This document shows positions 51,114-60,000 of a stretch of 60,000 nucleotides of DNA, in pieces. The position numbers and the translations under genes are program-made. This DNA comes from Lingula anatina. Taxonomy: Eukaryota; Brachiopoda; Lingulata; Lingulida; Lingulidae. The stretch is taken from NCBI RefSeq assembly GCF_001039355.2, contig NW_019774547.1, positions 188,001 through 248,000 of the forward strand. The letters are read 5' to 3'. The notes beneath the pieces were generated by a model, which searched no databases, had not been told where the DNA came from, and saw only the letters and a list, made by a program, of their open reading frames with translations. The first letter of the stretch is position 1. Every line of letters starts with the position of its first letter.

Positions 51114-54100
51114 CTAACGTCCTTTCAGCTCGGTCTGTATTGGTGCCACTGGACACTGGGCATTGTGGGCGCCGCACCCCCAGCGACCGTTTACAGGCAC
51201 GTTTAAACAGATGAAGCAGAAAGTGACCCCACAAGGACACGACATGTGTTTGCACGCGTCCACGTGCTCAATGAGGCGGCTGCAGGATGGGCACGCACGC
51301 CACGAGGGGCAACTAGGCACGCCTACTATGGTCTTCAGGGGTGCCTCACGGAGAGTTTTCAGCCTGGGATCTTCCAAGGAGGAGCAGTCCGGGTTGCCAC
51401 AGTTCTCGCTTGAGGCACCTTTCCACGCATGCAAGCAATCCCAGCAAAATTCATAAGAGCGCCTGGTCTTGACGGTGCACACCGGGCATTGGAGACACCT
51501 ATCTTGCGAGCTTCGTCGCACGCACACACTCTTGCACAACGGACACTCCTTGGCACGCCCGCCGAGTGCGTTCTTGGAAATTCCAATTTCTAAAAACTGG
51601 CGGTCTTCATTAGATAGGAACGGGAGGCGTTTAACGCAAGTATCGTAGGGTAGGTGCTGCTTGCACTGCTGTTGGGTGGTAGGGTGGGTGCAAGGGCAGC
51701 TCAGAAGAGTTTGCCCAGATGATACTTGCTGGCGAAAGATATTTACGTGGGCAGGACCTACATCAAAGAAAAGTTTCGTTTACTTTTTCCCTTTTTTAAA
51801 AAAGCAATTAAAACAAGCGTGCTTTCTCAAAAGGCTAATTGAAAGAATTTAAATCAAATTGGCTTTATGTAGCTTCCATTGTCTACTTAACCTTACCAAA
51901 AACATGTCCACACGGTGTTCTCCTATCACTTTCGATTCCACCTCCGCGCAGGCGCATCACCAGGTGGAGCGTTGAACGGTTCTGAATGCCGTACGTGGAT
52001 AAAGTGTGTCCTCTTCCCTCCTGAAGCTGTTTACCTGTAGACAGAATCAGTTCTGTCACATTTATCATGTTGACAATTAATAAGAAATACACATCACTAA
52101 TTAAAAGCTAATCTTGATATCTTATCACATGATGTGGATGCAAAGTACGATAAAACAAATTAAAATGCTTCTTTTAGGTATACTATTCTCAACCTACAAT
52201 ATGATACAGAAAATGTGTCCGTGAAGTGAAATAAATTAATAGTAAATACGATCATAATCACCTACCCCCGTATATCAGTCTTTGTTGATCTTTTGGTATC
52301 TGCGTGGCAGCACTGGCCTTGATGAGGAGTTCATCTACTGGCATATCTCCCAAGCTTTTGTATGAGGACTACGACAGAAAATAGTTGCTTTTCACGTACT
52401 TGTAAATTCGGTAACTTTCAAAATAAATTTTATCATTTATGAAGAAATTCCGATATGCTTTAGAAAATATTAATAAGTCGTCTTGCTTCAAGAAAGTTGT
52501 TAAAATAAATAAAGGAAAGAAATGAATTACAGGGTATATGAAATGAGGTTTTTTAATTTAATCTGATTCTATTGAGCAGTGAATAATAGTCAAATGAATT
52601 TCACTGTTACCTTGCTTATGGAAATGGTTGAAGTTCTGCCATCCAGTCCTTTGATGAACAGATTCCATTCTCCACCGCCTGTATTCGCCTGAACAGATAC
52701 CACCGCCAGGAGGCTACAGTCACAGTCTATCCCATACCCGCCAAGACGCTGTCCACACTCTAAACGCTGCCCTAAAAGTGTTAAGGTCTGAAGTGTCATA
52801 TTTGTATGTATGCAGTGTGAAAAAGATGTGACAAGGAGGTCAAATGGAGGCTGTGGGGCTATACCCATCACCTCCAAACCCCCCAAAACGCGCACGCGCA
52901 CACACACACACACACACACTGTGAAAAGCATGAGAAATAAGATAAAAAAAGATAAGATACAGAAAATGACCGCAAATATTAAGGTTATAACATTTTTTTA
53001 TAATCATATATGACAAATAGGAATAAAAACTGGTTTTGAGAACTGCTCCCTCTTGAAAATTACTGTCCTCACTTTATTGTTTTAATTTAAATATATTACA
53101 TCAGAATCATTAGGCAGGGAGAATAAAAGTTAACAATGAGTGGAAACCAGTAGTTCATATTTTACCTTAGACTAAGAACAAAAAGGACAAATGTAAAATA
53201 TAAAGTGAATCAACAGCTGTTGGTAACCTTATACCAAAAACACCCTATATACCAGTACACAGAAAGAGAGGTTATCTGCTACACAGCAAACAAAACCTGT
53301 TTAGTGCCACCTTTTTTATCTAAGTAAGGTGACCAAAAACAGCAATTGGGTAAAATCAATATATCGGTTCAAAAATACACTGTATTTTCTTGTACTGGGA
53401 ACAACAAGGGGTAATTCATATGTCAAAGATTAATGTCAGAGCAACGGGTCATAAATAATCTGAAACTTTCCTTCTCGTGTAATCTATATTGTATTCCCAA
53501 ATACATTGTACCCTTCCACTCACTGTAAGTTTAGTAGGGTCATCCATTTTAATCATTTTCACAAGTCTACAAACCATAAGCTGGGGGGGGGGATTGTCCT
53601 CTGTAAGCTTATGAAACNGGGGGGTCTGGATAAAGTCTTGTAGAAATGTGAAAATGACGATAAAAATGGATGATCCCTCATGTACCATTTCTGTCTACAG
53701 TATGTCGAGTCTGCAACTGATTGTCCTGCCTAGTCCCAGACTCGCTCTACTCCTTAGTACTAACTGCAATGTACTAGAACCAATTTGTGCAGAGACTAGA
53801 CTACATGACAACTAAAGGTAAAAGTCAAACATAATACCTACCTATATAAAAAAGCTGTATCACACCTGACTGTATTCCATAGCTAACAGCAACTGATAAT
53901 AGAAGGGTGTCTACCGTGGACTCCTATAGGAGAAGGATGATAAGAAAATATAAGCTTCAAGATAAACGATAAGCTGAAGTTGTCATTCTACCACATAACA
54001 ATGAACACTTTTCACATATATTCAAAATCACTTTCGTTTGAATGGATCGCTCGCGTTATGTCAGCTTGTCGAAGAAATCGTCCCATAATACTCAATTTCT

Positions 54101-54299
54101 CGTCAAAAACGTTGAACTTGAAACAATAACATTAATCATACATGTAATACAACCAGGGAACAAAATACGATACTTATATATATTAAGCTATTTATGTATA
54201 ATGGTATATCTAGTACAACTTGAAAATCTCGCCAACCTCTGTTGCTGAAACTTCGAATGGGTTACCCCCGACTCCAACCATGCGGACGGTAAACTGCAT
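51114..54299 (-). CDS. Tandem ubiquitin-like domain RBR-type E3 ubiquitin ligase
   Basis: Six exons on the minus strand: 54299-54237, 53923-53842, 52771-52611, 52368-52266, 52034-51897, 51757-51114; all phases close to 1191 nt, 396 aa. In-frame TAG four codons before the ATG. UBL1 spans about residues 1-76 ([12 protein letters not shown]...). UBL2 spans 84-168 ([11 protein letters not shown] ... [14 protein letters not shown] ... [13 protein letters not shown]), ending in a ubiquitin-like RLRGG. Residues 176-214 ([13 protein letters not shown] ... LLSCPC) look like the second half of a RING1 lacking the first Cys pair. IBR about 254-307 (CPLC ... CPVC ... FCWDCLHAW). RING2 about 338-366, with DACKHMSC matching the catalytic-Cys motif of parkin/HOIP RING2; Cys351 is the predicted thioester acceptor. 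RBR ligases transfer ubiquitin via this Cys. From memory, uncharacterised UBL-RBR proteins with a similar CGH start occur in fish and invertebrates. Substrate unknown. Confidence 0.88.
52899..52919. repeat. (CA)n microsatellite
   Basis: About ten CA units preceded by CGCACGCG, in the RBR gene intron 2. Confidence 0.95.
53575..53626. other. Poly-G and N: low-quality base calls
   Basis: G10 at about 53582-53592 and an N at 53618 followed by G6, within intron 2 of the RBR gene; indicates poor local sequence quality rather than biology. Confidence 0.7.
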
Positions 54300-54709
54300 C
54301 TTTGACACCTAGGTACAATTCTCTTTTTAAAAAGAATATTATATCCTGACTTAAAGTTGAAGTTTTCACTTGCCCAAAATATTTTGCCAAATCTGTGTCT
54401 GTTGCGGTAAATATATAGGGCCTCGTGCAACAGAAATATTTCCTGCAGTTTCATAACAAACCGACTTTCGGTTTCGAAGTTCCGCTGAGGGGATAGCCAA
54501 AGTATAGTTCACACGTTGTAAACTTATACAGATGTGCATTGAGTATTTTGTTTTCGGGTTCAGCGTTTTTCTCTTTCACTTATATTTTCTGTACATATAT
54601 CATCAATATTTTATTCGGATGTGAATTAATTTGTTACGAAAGACGGATATCGTTTAAAGCTAGTGACCCTTTTAACTAAAGTGGATTCGTCTGCTTTAGA
54701 CATTACCAA
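54300..54709. other. 5' flank of the RBR gene
   Basis: Presumed promoter/5' UTR of the minus-strand RBR gene. No specific element identified. Confidence 0.5.
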
Positions 54710-55967
54710 AACGAGGTTGGGAATTCCCGTTCCTCTCACAGCAAGCGCGTCATCTAATTCATTTAGTCCGTGGGCCAAATACCGAAACCCTCCCCCCCCT
54801 TAGTGATTTTCGTTCACTATGTTTTTCTGATAGCTTAGGTCCTTAGCTTTTATTTTCTGCTTGTTTGCCATTAAACTGGTGGTGGGTGTGTGTGCTACAG
54901 CCGTTGCCATGGTAACACACGGGTTAAAAATTGACATTTCTGAGCCCAACAAAATCTAAAATATTTCAAATACATAAACTAAATAGAATTCAAAATCGTT
55001 CTAGACATGTAGTCTAAGATGTGCACTATACCTAACGATGAACAAAATTTTCCAAGATGGCGGCAAATCCAAGTTGGTGGGAGATAATTAAAATCAATAT
55101 TCTGTTGGAAGAATATATTATATCAATTTTAGCCAGTGTGTATAAGCATATTGGCGGCCATTTTGAATTTTGAAAGTCTTTATGTAATCAGAATTAATGC
55201 AAATTGTTTTAAAAAGTCCTAAGCTCGAATTCAGTTTATTAAAAGTAATAAAGAATGACACTTTGATGATAAATCTGGCATCTTTCCAGTTGGGACAGCA
55301 GACTTATATTTTGGCCACCATTTTGGATTTGAGGATTTTACAACAAAATTAAAAGGTTTCATCTAAAATAAATACTGTAGGTAGCAAGTAGAGACTGTAT
55401 GCTATTCCGGCGCATCAAAACATATCCCACATTTTTATTCCTTTATTATTGAATAAAGACTCAAATATGAAAAATAATTAAAATTACTCAAAAATAAGCA
55501 AAAATTGGTCGCCATCTTGAATTTACAGCCATCTTGGAATATTTTGAGGATCATAAAGTATAGTGCAGCTATTAAACTATACATCTGAAAGGATTTTGAA
55601 TTCCATTCACATAACACATTTGAATAATTTAATATTTTTTTGGTCTCAGAAATTTCAAATTTTTATCTCAGACGTTACCATGGCAACGGCTGTAGCACAC
55701 ACACCCACCACCAGTTTAATGGCAAACAAGCGGAAAATCAAAGCTTTGGACCTAAGCTATCAGAAAAACATAGTGAACGAAAATCACTAAGGGGGGGGAG
55801 GGGGGTCTACATTGGCCCATAGACTAATTTTTAGATAAACATGTCATAGCCTAAAAATATTTTTAAAAGAATTCCTATTTGATAAGCTTACTGCAATCAA
55901 CATTTTTATCAGTAACAATACCAAATTTTCATTAGCTGTTTATGTTAATAATTTACAGCTTACATTA
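54710..55967. repeat. Older repeat unit split by the foldback element
   Basis: Segment B (about 54710-54762, ACCAAAACGAGGTTGGGAAT...) and segment A (about 55837-55967, TCATAGCCTAAAAATAT...) flank the foldback element here, but lie next to each other in a related copy at 56283-56480. The simplest reading is insertion of the foldback element into one copy of a B-A repeat. Similarity between copies is roughly 80 percent by eye. Confidence 0.6.
54763..55835. mobile_element. Foldback-type element of about 1.07 kb with long imperfect inverted arms
   Basis: Left arm about 54763-55100, right arm about 55490-55835. Matching landmarks in order from the outside: TTAGTCYRTGGGCCAA; TTAGTGATTTTCGTTCACTA; TTAAACTGGTGGTGGGTG; GCCGTTGCCATGGTAAC; AATTCAAAATC; GCACTATAC; TTCCAAGATGGC. 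The roughly 400-bp centre is not clearly paired. Several GCCATYTTGRA motifs recur. No transposase reading frame, so it is non-autonomous. It interrupts a repeat (see 54710-55967). Confidence 0.75.
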
Positions 55968-56097
55968 TTTATGACGTTTAAAACTTCCATTTGATAAAAT
56001 TACATGTACTGTTGGCAATTTTACTATAATATGTAAGGCACACAGATGGATACCTGACATCAGCCTGAGGAGGTAAATAATAGATTCCAATAGTCTC

Positions 56098-56113
56098 CCT
56101 CCCCCCCCCCCCC

Positions 56114-56141
<28 letters not shown>
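56098..56141. repeat. C(n)A(n) homopolymer tract
   Basis: C14 followed by about A29; its counterpart is at 56759-56803. Gives spurious poly-Phe/poly-Lys reading frames. Confidence 0.9.
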
Positions 56142-56144
<3 letters not shown>

Positions 56145-56282
56145 TTTTCATTCCCGGTTTACTACACAATGCATTCTGGAACTGAAACATAATATATTTG
56201 CATATTCTTGTACCCAGCTCGCGTATCACATCATCAGATGTCATCAGATAACAGCGGCCTGCCTTTAGTTCAAGTTTGACGT

Positions 56283-56480
56283 GACCAAAACGAAATCGGG
56301 GATTCCCGTTCCCCTCAAATCAAGCGCGTTAAGTTCATTTCAAGAGACAGCCGAAGAGAATTATGCCATAGTCTAAAAATATTTTTTTTGATAATTCCGA
56401 TTGATAAGACTATTGGAATCGACGTTTTTCTCAGTAATAATACCAAGTTTTCATTAGTCGTTTACTGTTGTAATTTACCG
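56283..56480. repeat. Uninterrupted B-A repeat copy
   Basis: Related to 54710-54762 plus 55837-55967; serves as the empty-site comparison for the foldback insertion. A second, exact copy at 56945-57142 is part of the false duplication. Confidence 0.6.
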
Positions 56481-56639
56481 CCTAGGGACCAGAACGGTTT
56501 ACCCTCCAACGCCTCCTATGCCATGCCATTTTGGGGGCCGTAGCAATAGTCCGAAGGTTCAATAGTCCGAAGGTTCATTGGTCTGATTATTCACTATAGA
56601 ACCTTCGGACCAATGAACCCTTGATTAAAAAATCGATGA

Positions 56640-57301
56640 NTTTAAAACTTCCCTTTGATAAAAATTTCATTTCCTTTTGGCAATTTTTCTATAAAATTTA
56701 AGGCCCACAATGGAACCCTGACACCAGCCTGGGGGGTAAAAAAAAAATTCCAAAATTCCCCCCCCCCCCCCCCCCCAAAAAAAAAAAAAAAAAAAAAAAA
56801 AAAGCTTTTTCATTCCCGGTTTACTACACAATGCATTCTGGAACTGAAACATAATATATTTGCATATTCTTGTACCCAGCTCGCGTATCACATCATCAGA
56901 TGTCATCAGATAACAGCGGCCTGCCTTTAGTTCAAGTTTGACGTGACCAAAACGAAATCGGGGATTCCCGTTCCCCTCAAATCAAGCGCGTTAAGTTCAT
57001 TTCAAGAGACAGCCGAAGAGAATTATGCCATAGTCTAAAAATATTTTTTTTGATAATTCCGATTGATAAGACTATTGGAATCGACGTTTTTCTCAGTAAT
57101 AATACCAAGTTTTCATTAGTCGTTTACTGTTGTAATTTACCGCCTAGGGACCAGAACGGTTTACCCTCCAACGCCTCCTATGCCATGCCATTTTGGGGGC
57201 CGTAGCAATAGTCCGAAGGTTCAATAGTCCGAAGGTTCATTGGTCTGATTATTCACTATAGAACCTTCGGACCAATGAACCCTTGATTAAAAAATCGATG
57301 A
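56640..57301. repeat. Second copy of the false tandem duplication, poor-quality left end
   Basis: Starts right after the N at 56640. Its left 160 bases look like degraded trace calls (for example lengthened A, T, C and G runs where the first copy has mixed bases). Thereafter it matches 56141-56639 exactly and then continues past the point where the first copy stops. Confidence 0.8.
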
Positions 57302-57369
57302 AAATGTTACCACTTTTCGGACCAATGAACCTTCGGACCAATGAACCTTCGGACTATCGAGACGCCCCC
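57195..57369. mobile_element. Palindromic TCCGAAGGTTC element, about 175 bp, 8-9 bp target duplication
   Basis: Left end GGGGGCCGTAGCAATAGTCC and right end (reverse complement) GGGGGCGTCTCGATAGTCC form terminal inverted repeats. Inside each arm the unit TAGTCCGAAGGTTCA is tandemly repeated, so the whole element folds back. GCCATTTT (possibly GCCATTTTG) flanks both ends at 57187-57194 and 57370-57377. An 8-bp duplication would suit hAT, a 9-bp one Mutator-like; superfamily undecided. A truncated copy at about 56533-56639 belongs to the assembly artefact. Confidence 0.75.
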
Positions 57370-57377
57370 GCCATTTT

Positions 57378-58803
57378 GTACATCTAAATAATTTTTCTGC
57401 CAACCATATTCTTTCTTATATTGTCTCTTTCCTTTTCCCGTTTAAGAGTGCATTGCACCCATTATTATTCGCATGATGGGTCCCACCAGGGAATTGTATC
57501 AATACAATTTTTCATTCAATAAAATTTACAATAAAACAACGTACACTTAATAGATGATTTTTCAACTATCTTGATGGTCACTTGTTATTCAGTACATAAA
57601 AACTCAAGTTGAATATGTAAAGTACATGATACACAGATGTACACAGTTATTTTAACTCTCCCATCTAATTTCTATTCTGAACATACAAGTAATTTGGTTT
57701 GTTTTCTATTAACTGCAACAAGAACATTATCTATTTGTTTACATTCAGTATACTTGCATATGTCCCTGTACTTTTCTGTCAGGTCAATAAAACCAATAGC
57801 TTCACTTTATTATGATATACTGTTCAATTTTTTAAATTTTACCCAGGTATACATGTAAATCAAAAATTTATAAATAATGACTCGATGTTAATGGTGTCAA
57901 TGGGTGCCTCATGAGTATTACCACCACCTAGGCACGTGCTTGAAAGAAGAACAATTGCACTGTATTTATCATGTTGTAGAAATAGATGTATCAGAAGGGT
58001 GATTTGAACATGATTTGGAGGGTTAAACTGGTACAGTAGGTATGTAACACAAGACTGATGTTTGATTAAAATGCCACTCTTCATGTATTACAGTGGCTAA
58101 TACACAAATTAACATTTTAATATTAATTACATTACATTAATTATTTAAAAATAAATGCATAAAACAGCCACCAATGCTGAAGCATAAAATTACACAGAGT
58201 CCAAAAATTCACCGCAGTTTAGGTGGATTAATGTAGACATGGATGTAGATGTAGATGCCCAAAGAATCTGACCAAACACAAGCTGGTGGTACCATTATAG
58301 GACAACAACTTATTTATGTTTATTACATCCATCATGAAAATATACAAAATTTACCGCACTCTTAAAGTGTATAAAAAATATATTCCATATTAAACATTCT
58401 TGCCTCTATTGAGTTTTCACAGTTTCAATTGCATATCTCTCTCTAAAATCTCCCTTTCTTTAAGTTTCTAAGATTTGTTTTAAAGATGGAAGTATGTATA
58501 TCTAGATGATATAATTCCCTGTTTTAAATAAGTACTAATGCATCCATCCTTAGCCATTAATGTAATCGTTTCACAAATGTATGGCACTTAATTATCTTCA
58601 ATATTAAATGATTCCTTCAAGAATAAAAAAAAATCAGTTTAAAATAGTGAAAATTTACAATGCCTACACAGGTATTTACCCACATTCTGGCAAATGTAAA
58701 CAGTTCAGGTACCTTTCTTTAAATGTACATGTACTGTACTAAAACAAATTAAGGCACAGGTCGAAATGGTATTTGTAACCAAAAAACTAGAGGAGGTAAC
58801 ATT
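57378..58803. other. Intergenic and ENOSF1 3' UTR
   Basis: 1.4 kb with no recognisable protein. A minus-strand AATAAA at 58319-58324 is a candidate poly(A) signal for ENOSF1, about 480 nt past its stop. Confidence 0.5.
58319..58324 (-). terminator. Candidate poly(A) signal of ENOSF1
   Basis: AATAAA on the minus strand downstream of the ENOSF1 stop at 58804. Hexamer evidence only. Confidence 0.3.
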
Positions 58804-60000
58804 TTAGTGTTTCTTTGGTGGCTTAAATGTGCCCTCAGCAAACAGTTTCTGCCACACAGGACCTGTAGGATACTCATGGGTATCTAGGGACGCCTCTCTC
58901 ATCTCTGTCTGAAATCCTGGAATCTGAAAATAGTTCAATAATACCATTCCTTTCTCATGTTTTGACGTGTCTTTCTTTTTTGACTTGAGGGGTCTTTGAA
59001 GTGCAAATAATTAAACATATTTAACCAAGAATGACTTATTTAGATGACTGACAAAACACATCTGTACACAGGAAGACTGTTACATATAAAATAAAGTAAC
59101 AGTACCTGTGGCAAAACATAGTGGCCTCCCTTCACTTCAATTGGGAACTTGTAATTCTCATGAAGATGCTCTGCATATTCTAGAAATCTGATACAAAAAT
59201 TATATTACATTATTTTTCCCACAGTCTTTGTTACCTGTTTAATGTGACAGCAGGTTTAGTGAACACATGTGAGTGATGTTAGAAAATATTTTATTCCAAT
59301 TATATGCAAACAATTCACAAACCTGTTTTCTAAAGTCCTTGAAACACAGATGTAGTCAAAGTATGAGAAATGCTGATTCACTTGACAGAGACCAACCCCT
59401 CCAGCATGAGGACAAACAGGGACTGAAATAAAACCACTTTTGACAATCTTTCATTCCATAAAGATTCAGGGAGGTATAGTACGCAAAATTCATCAGTGCA
59501 TCCATATGTGTATCCTTAATATCCTTAATTTTGTCTTCCATCTGATTGGCCTTTTTTTTTCGAATGTGATGCATTATTTGAGCCCAATATTCTCCCTGAA
59601 ATGCGATTCGAGATTTCTTGGTGATTGGTCTGAATATACCTTGCTGATTGGTGATTTAGCTGTTTTAATCTTGGTGGTTGGAGATTGGTATTCCCTACCC
59701 TCTATCTTTACATAGTCCTACAGTGTATAAGCACATCCTTTAATGTATTTTATTGAACCAACAATTACTAGAAACATGCCAATGTTTAACACAACTACAC
59801 ATCCTACATTCTTACCATTTAATTTTGCTGCCATAAGTAACACAGCGAGGACTTCATTGACACCCCCCAGTCTACAGCCATCTATCTGGCAGTAGGCAAT
59901 GGAGTCTGCCTGGAACAACTGTTTGAACACAACACGGTTCTGGCAGTGCTCCCCTGTGGCCACGGCTATGTTGTACGGCTTCAAAGCCTGGGATAGAAAG
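58804..60000 (-). CDS. ENOSF1: ENOSF1, mitochondrial enolase superfamily member / L-fuconate dehydratase (C-terminal part)
   Basis: Enolase-superfamily sugar-acid dehydratase (L-fuconate to 2-keto-3-deoxy-L-fuconate, Mg2+-dependent). Last four exons on the minus strand: 59987-59816, 59422-59323, 59187-59106, 58923-58804; the 5' part lies beyond 60000. Phases 1, 2 and 0 are consistent. Visible blocks: [15 protein letters not shown] (its Glu is the third metal ligand of the superfamily), [18 protein letters not shown] (Asp of the Asp-His dyad), [18 protein letters not shown] (the catalytic His), then [17 protein letters not shown] and the C-terminus [20 protein letters not shown] ending PPKKH. 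Both active-site residues are intact. It has no link with the RBR gene other than sharing a strand. Confidence 0.93.

Larger units (their letters stand above)
55977..56639. repeat. First copy of a false tandem duplication
   Basis: Bases 56141-56639 appear identical to 56803-57301 (offset 662). The preceding 160 bases correspond to 56641-56802 but with many mismatches that copy a neighbouring base. The copy ends abruptly at the N at 56640. Probably an unmerged contig overlap. Confidence 0.8.

Noticed and set aside
51163-51456. 97-codon plus-strand frame over the RBR last exon
   Set aside because: Antisense shadow of the Cys-rich coding exon.
55978-56930. Paired poly-Phe and poly-Lys frames
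   Set aside because: Arise from the C(n)A(n) tract and its duplicated copy; not proteins.
1-60000. CRISPR arrays, tRNA or rRNA genes, viral or bacterial defence systems
   Set aside because: No regularly spaced repeats, no tRNA A/B-box cloverleaf I could confirm by eye, and no integrase, reverse transcriptase or transposase frames; the window is ordinary animal DNA.

Overview
This is animal nuclear DNA: AT-rich, low gene density, small exons with GT-AG introns, long introns, microsatellites and many short non-autonomous transposons. Protein content (Onecut with a cut domain and Onecut-type homeodomain, WDR4, an Enigma/ZASP-type PDZ protein, a tandem-ubiquitin-like RBR protein, ENOSF1) fits a marine invertebrate. 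A deuterostome such as an acorn worm is my best guess, but the sequence alone does not prove it. Two N bases and a false duplication with capillary-trace-like errors suggest a Sanger-era draft assembly.

Layout. (1) 1-19603, minus strand: a Onecut transcription factor gene, cut at the left edge inside the homeodomain. The large N-terminal plus cut-domain exon (18638-19601) is separated from the homeobox exon (1-181) by about 18.5 kb. Within that interval lies a previously easy-to-miss 72-nt phase-1 cassette exon (2501-2572) that would lengthen the linker between the two DNA-binding domains by 24 residues. (2) 19604-23545: intergenic/5' region between divergently transcribed Onecut and WDR4. 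(3) 23546-41399, plus strand: complete 10-exon WDR4 gene (440 aa), the non-catalytic subunit of the tRNA m7G46 methyltransferase; its first intron carries two MITEs. (4) 42139-44980, minus strand: a 3-exon, 174-aa PDZ-only protein of the Enigma/ALP/ZASP type with a Q/Y/P-rich tail and no LIM domain; it converges on WDR4. (5) 46324-49971, minus strand: a 3-exon gene for a 131-aa basic, Trp-rich protein that I do not recognise. (6) 51114-54299, minus strand: a 6-exon, 396-aa protein with two ubiquitin-like domains, a degenerate RING1 region, an IBR and a RING2 with the catalytic Cys. (7) 54700-57370: a nest of repeats, including a foldback element of about 1.07 kb, a palindromic TCCGAAGGTTC element, and a 0.66-kb false tandem duplication made by the assembly. 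(8) 58804 to beyond 60000, minus strand: the last four exons of ENOSF1 (L-fuconate dehydratase, enolase superfamily).

The genes do not form a pathway; they are ordinary animal neighbours. The exon models were built by hand from splice sites, reading phase and family similarity recalled from memory. All intron phases close, which is the main support for the models. No CRISPR, operon or phage-type system is present. The items most worth a second look are the Onecut linker cassette, the tandem-UBL RBR protein, the unrecognised 131-aa gene, the foldback element and the assembly artefact.
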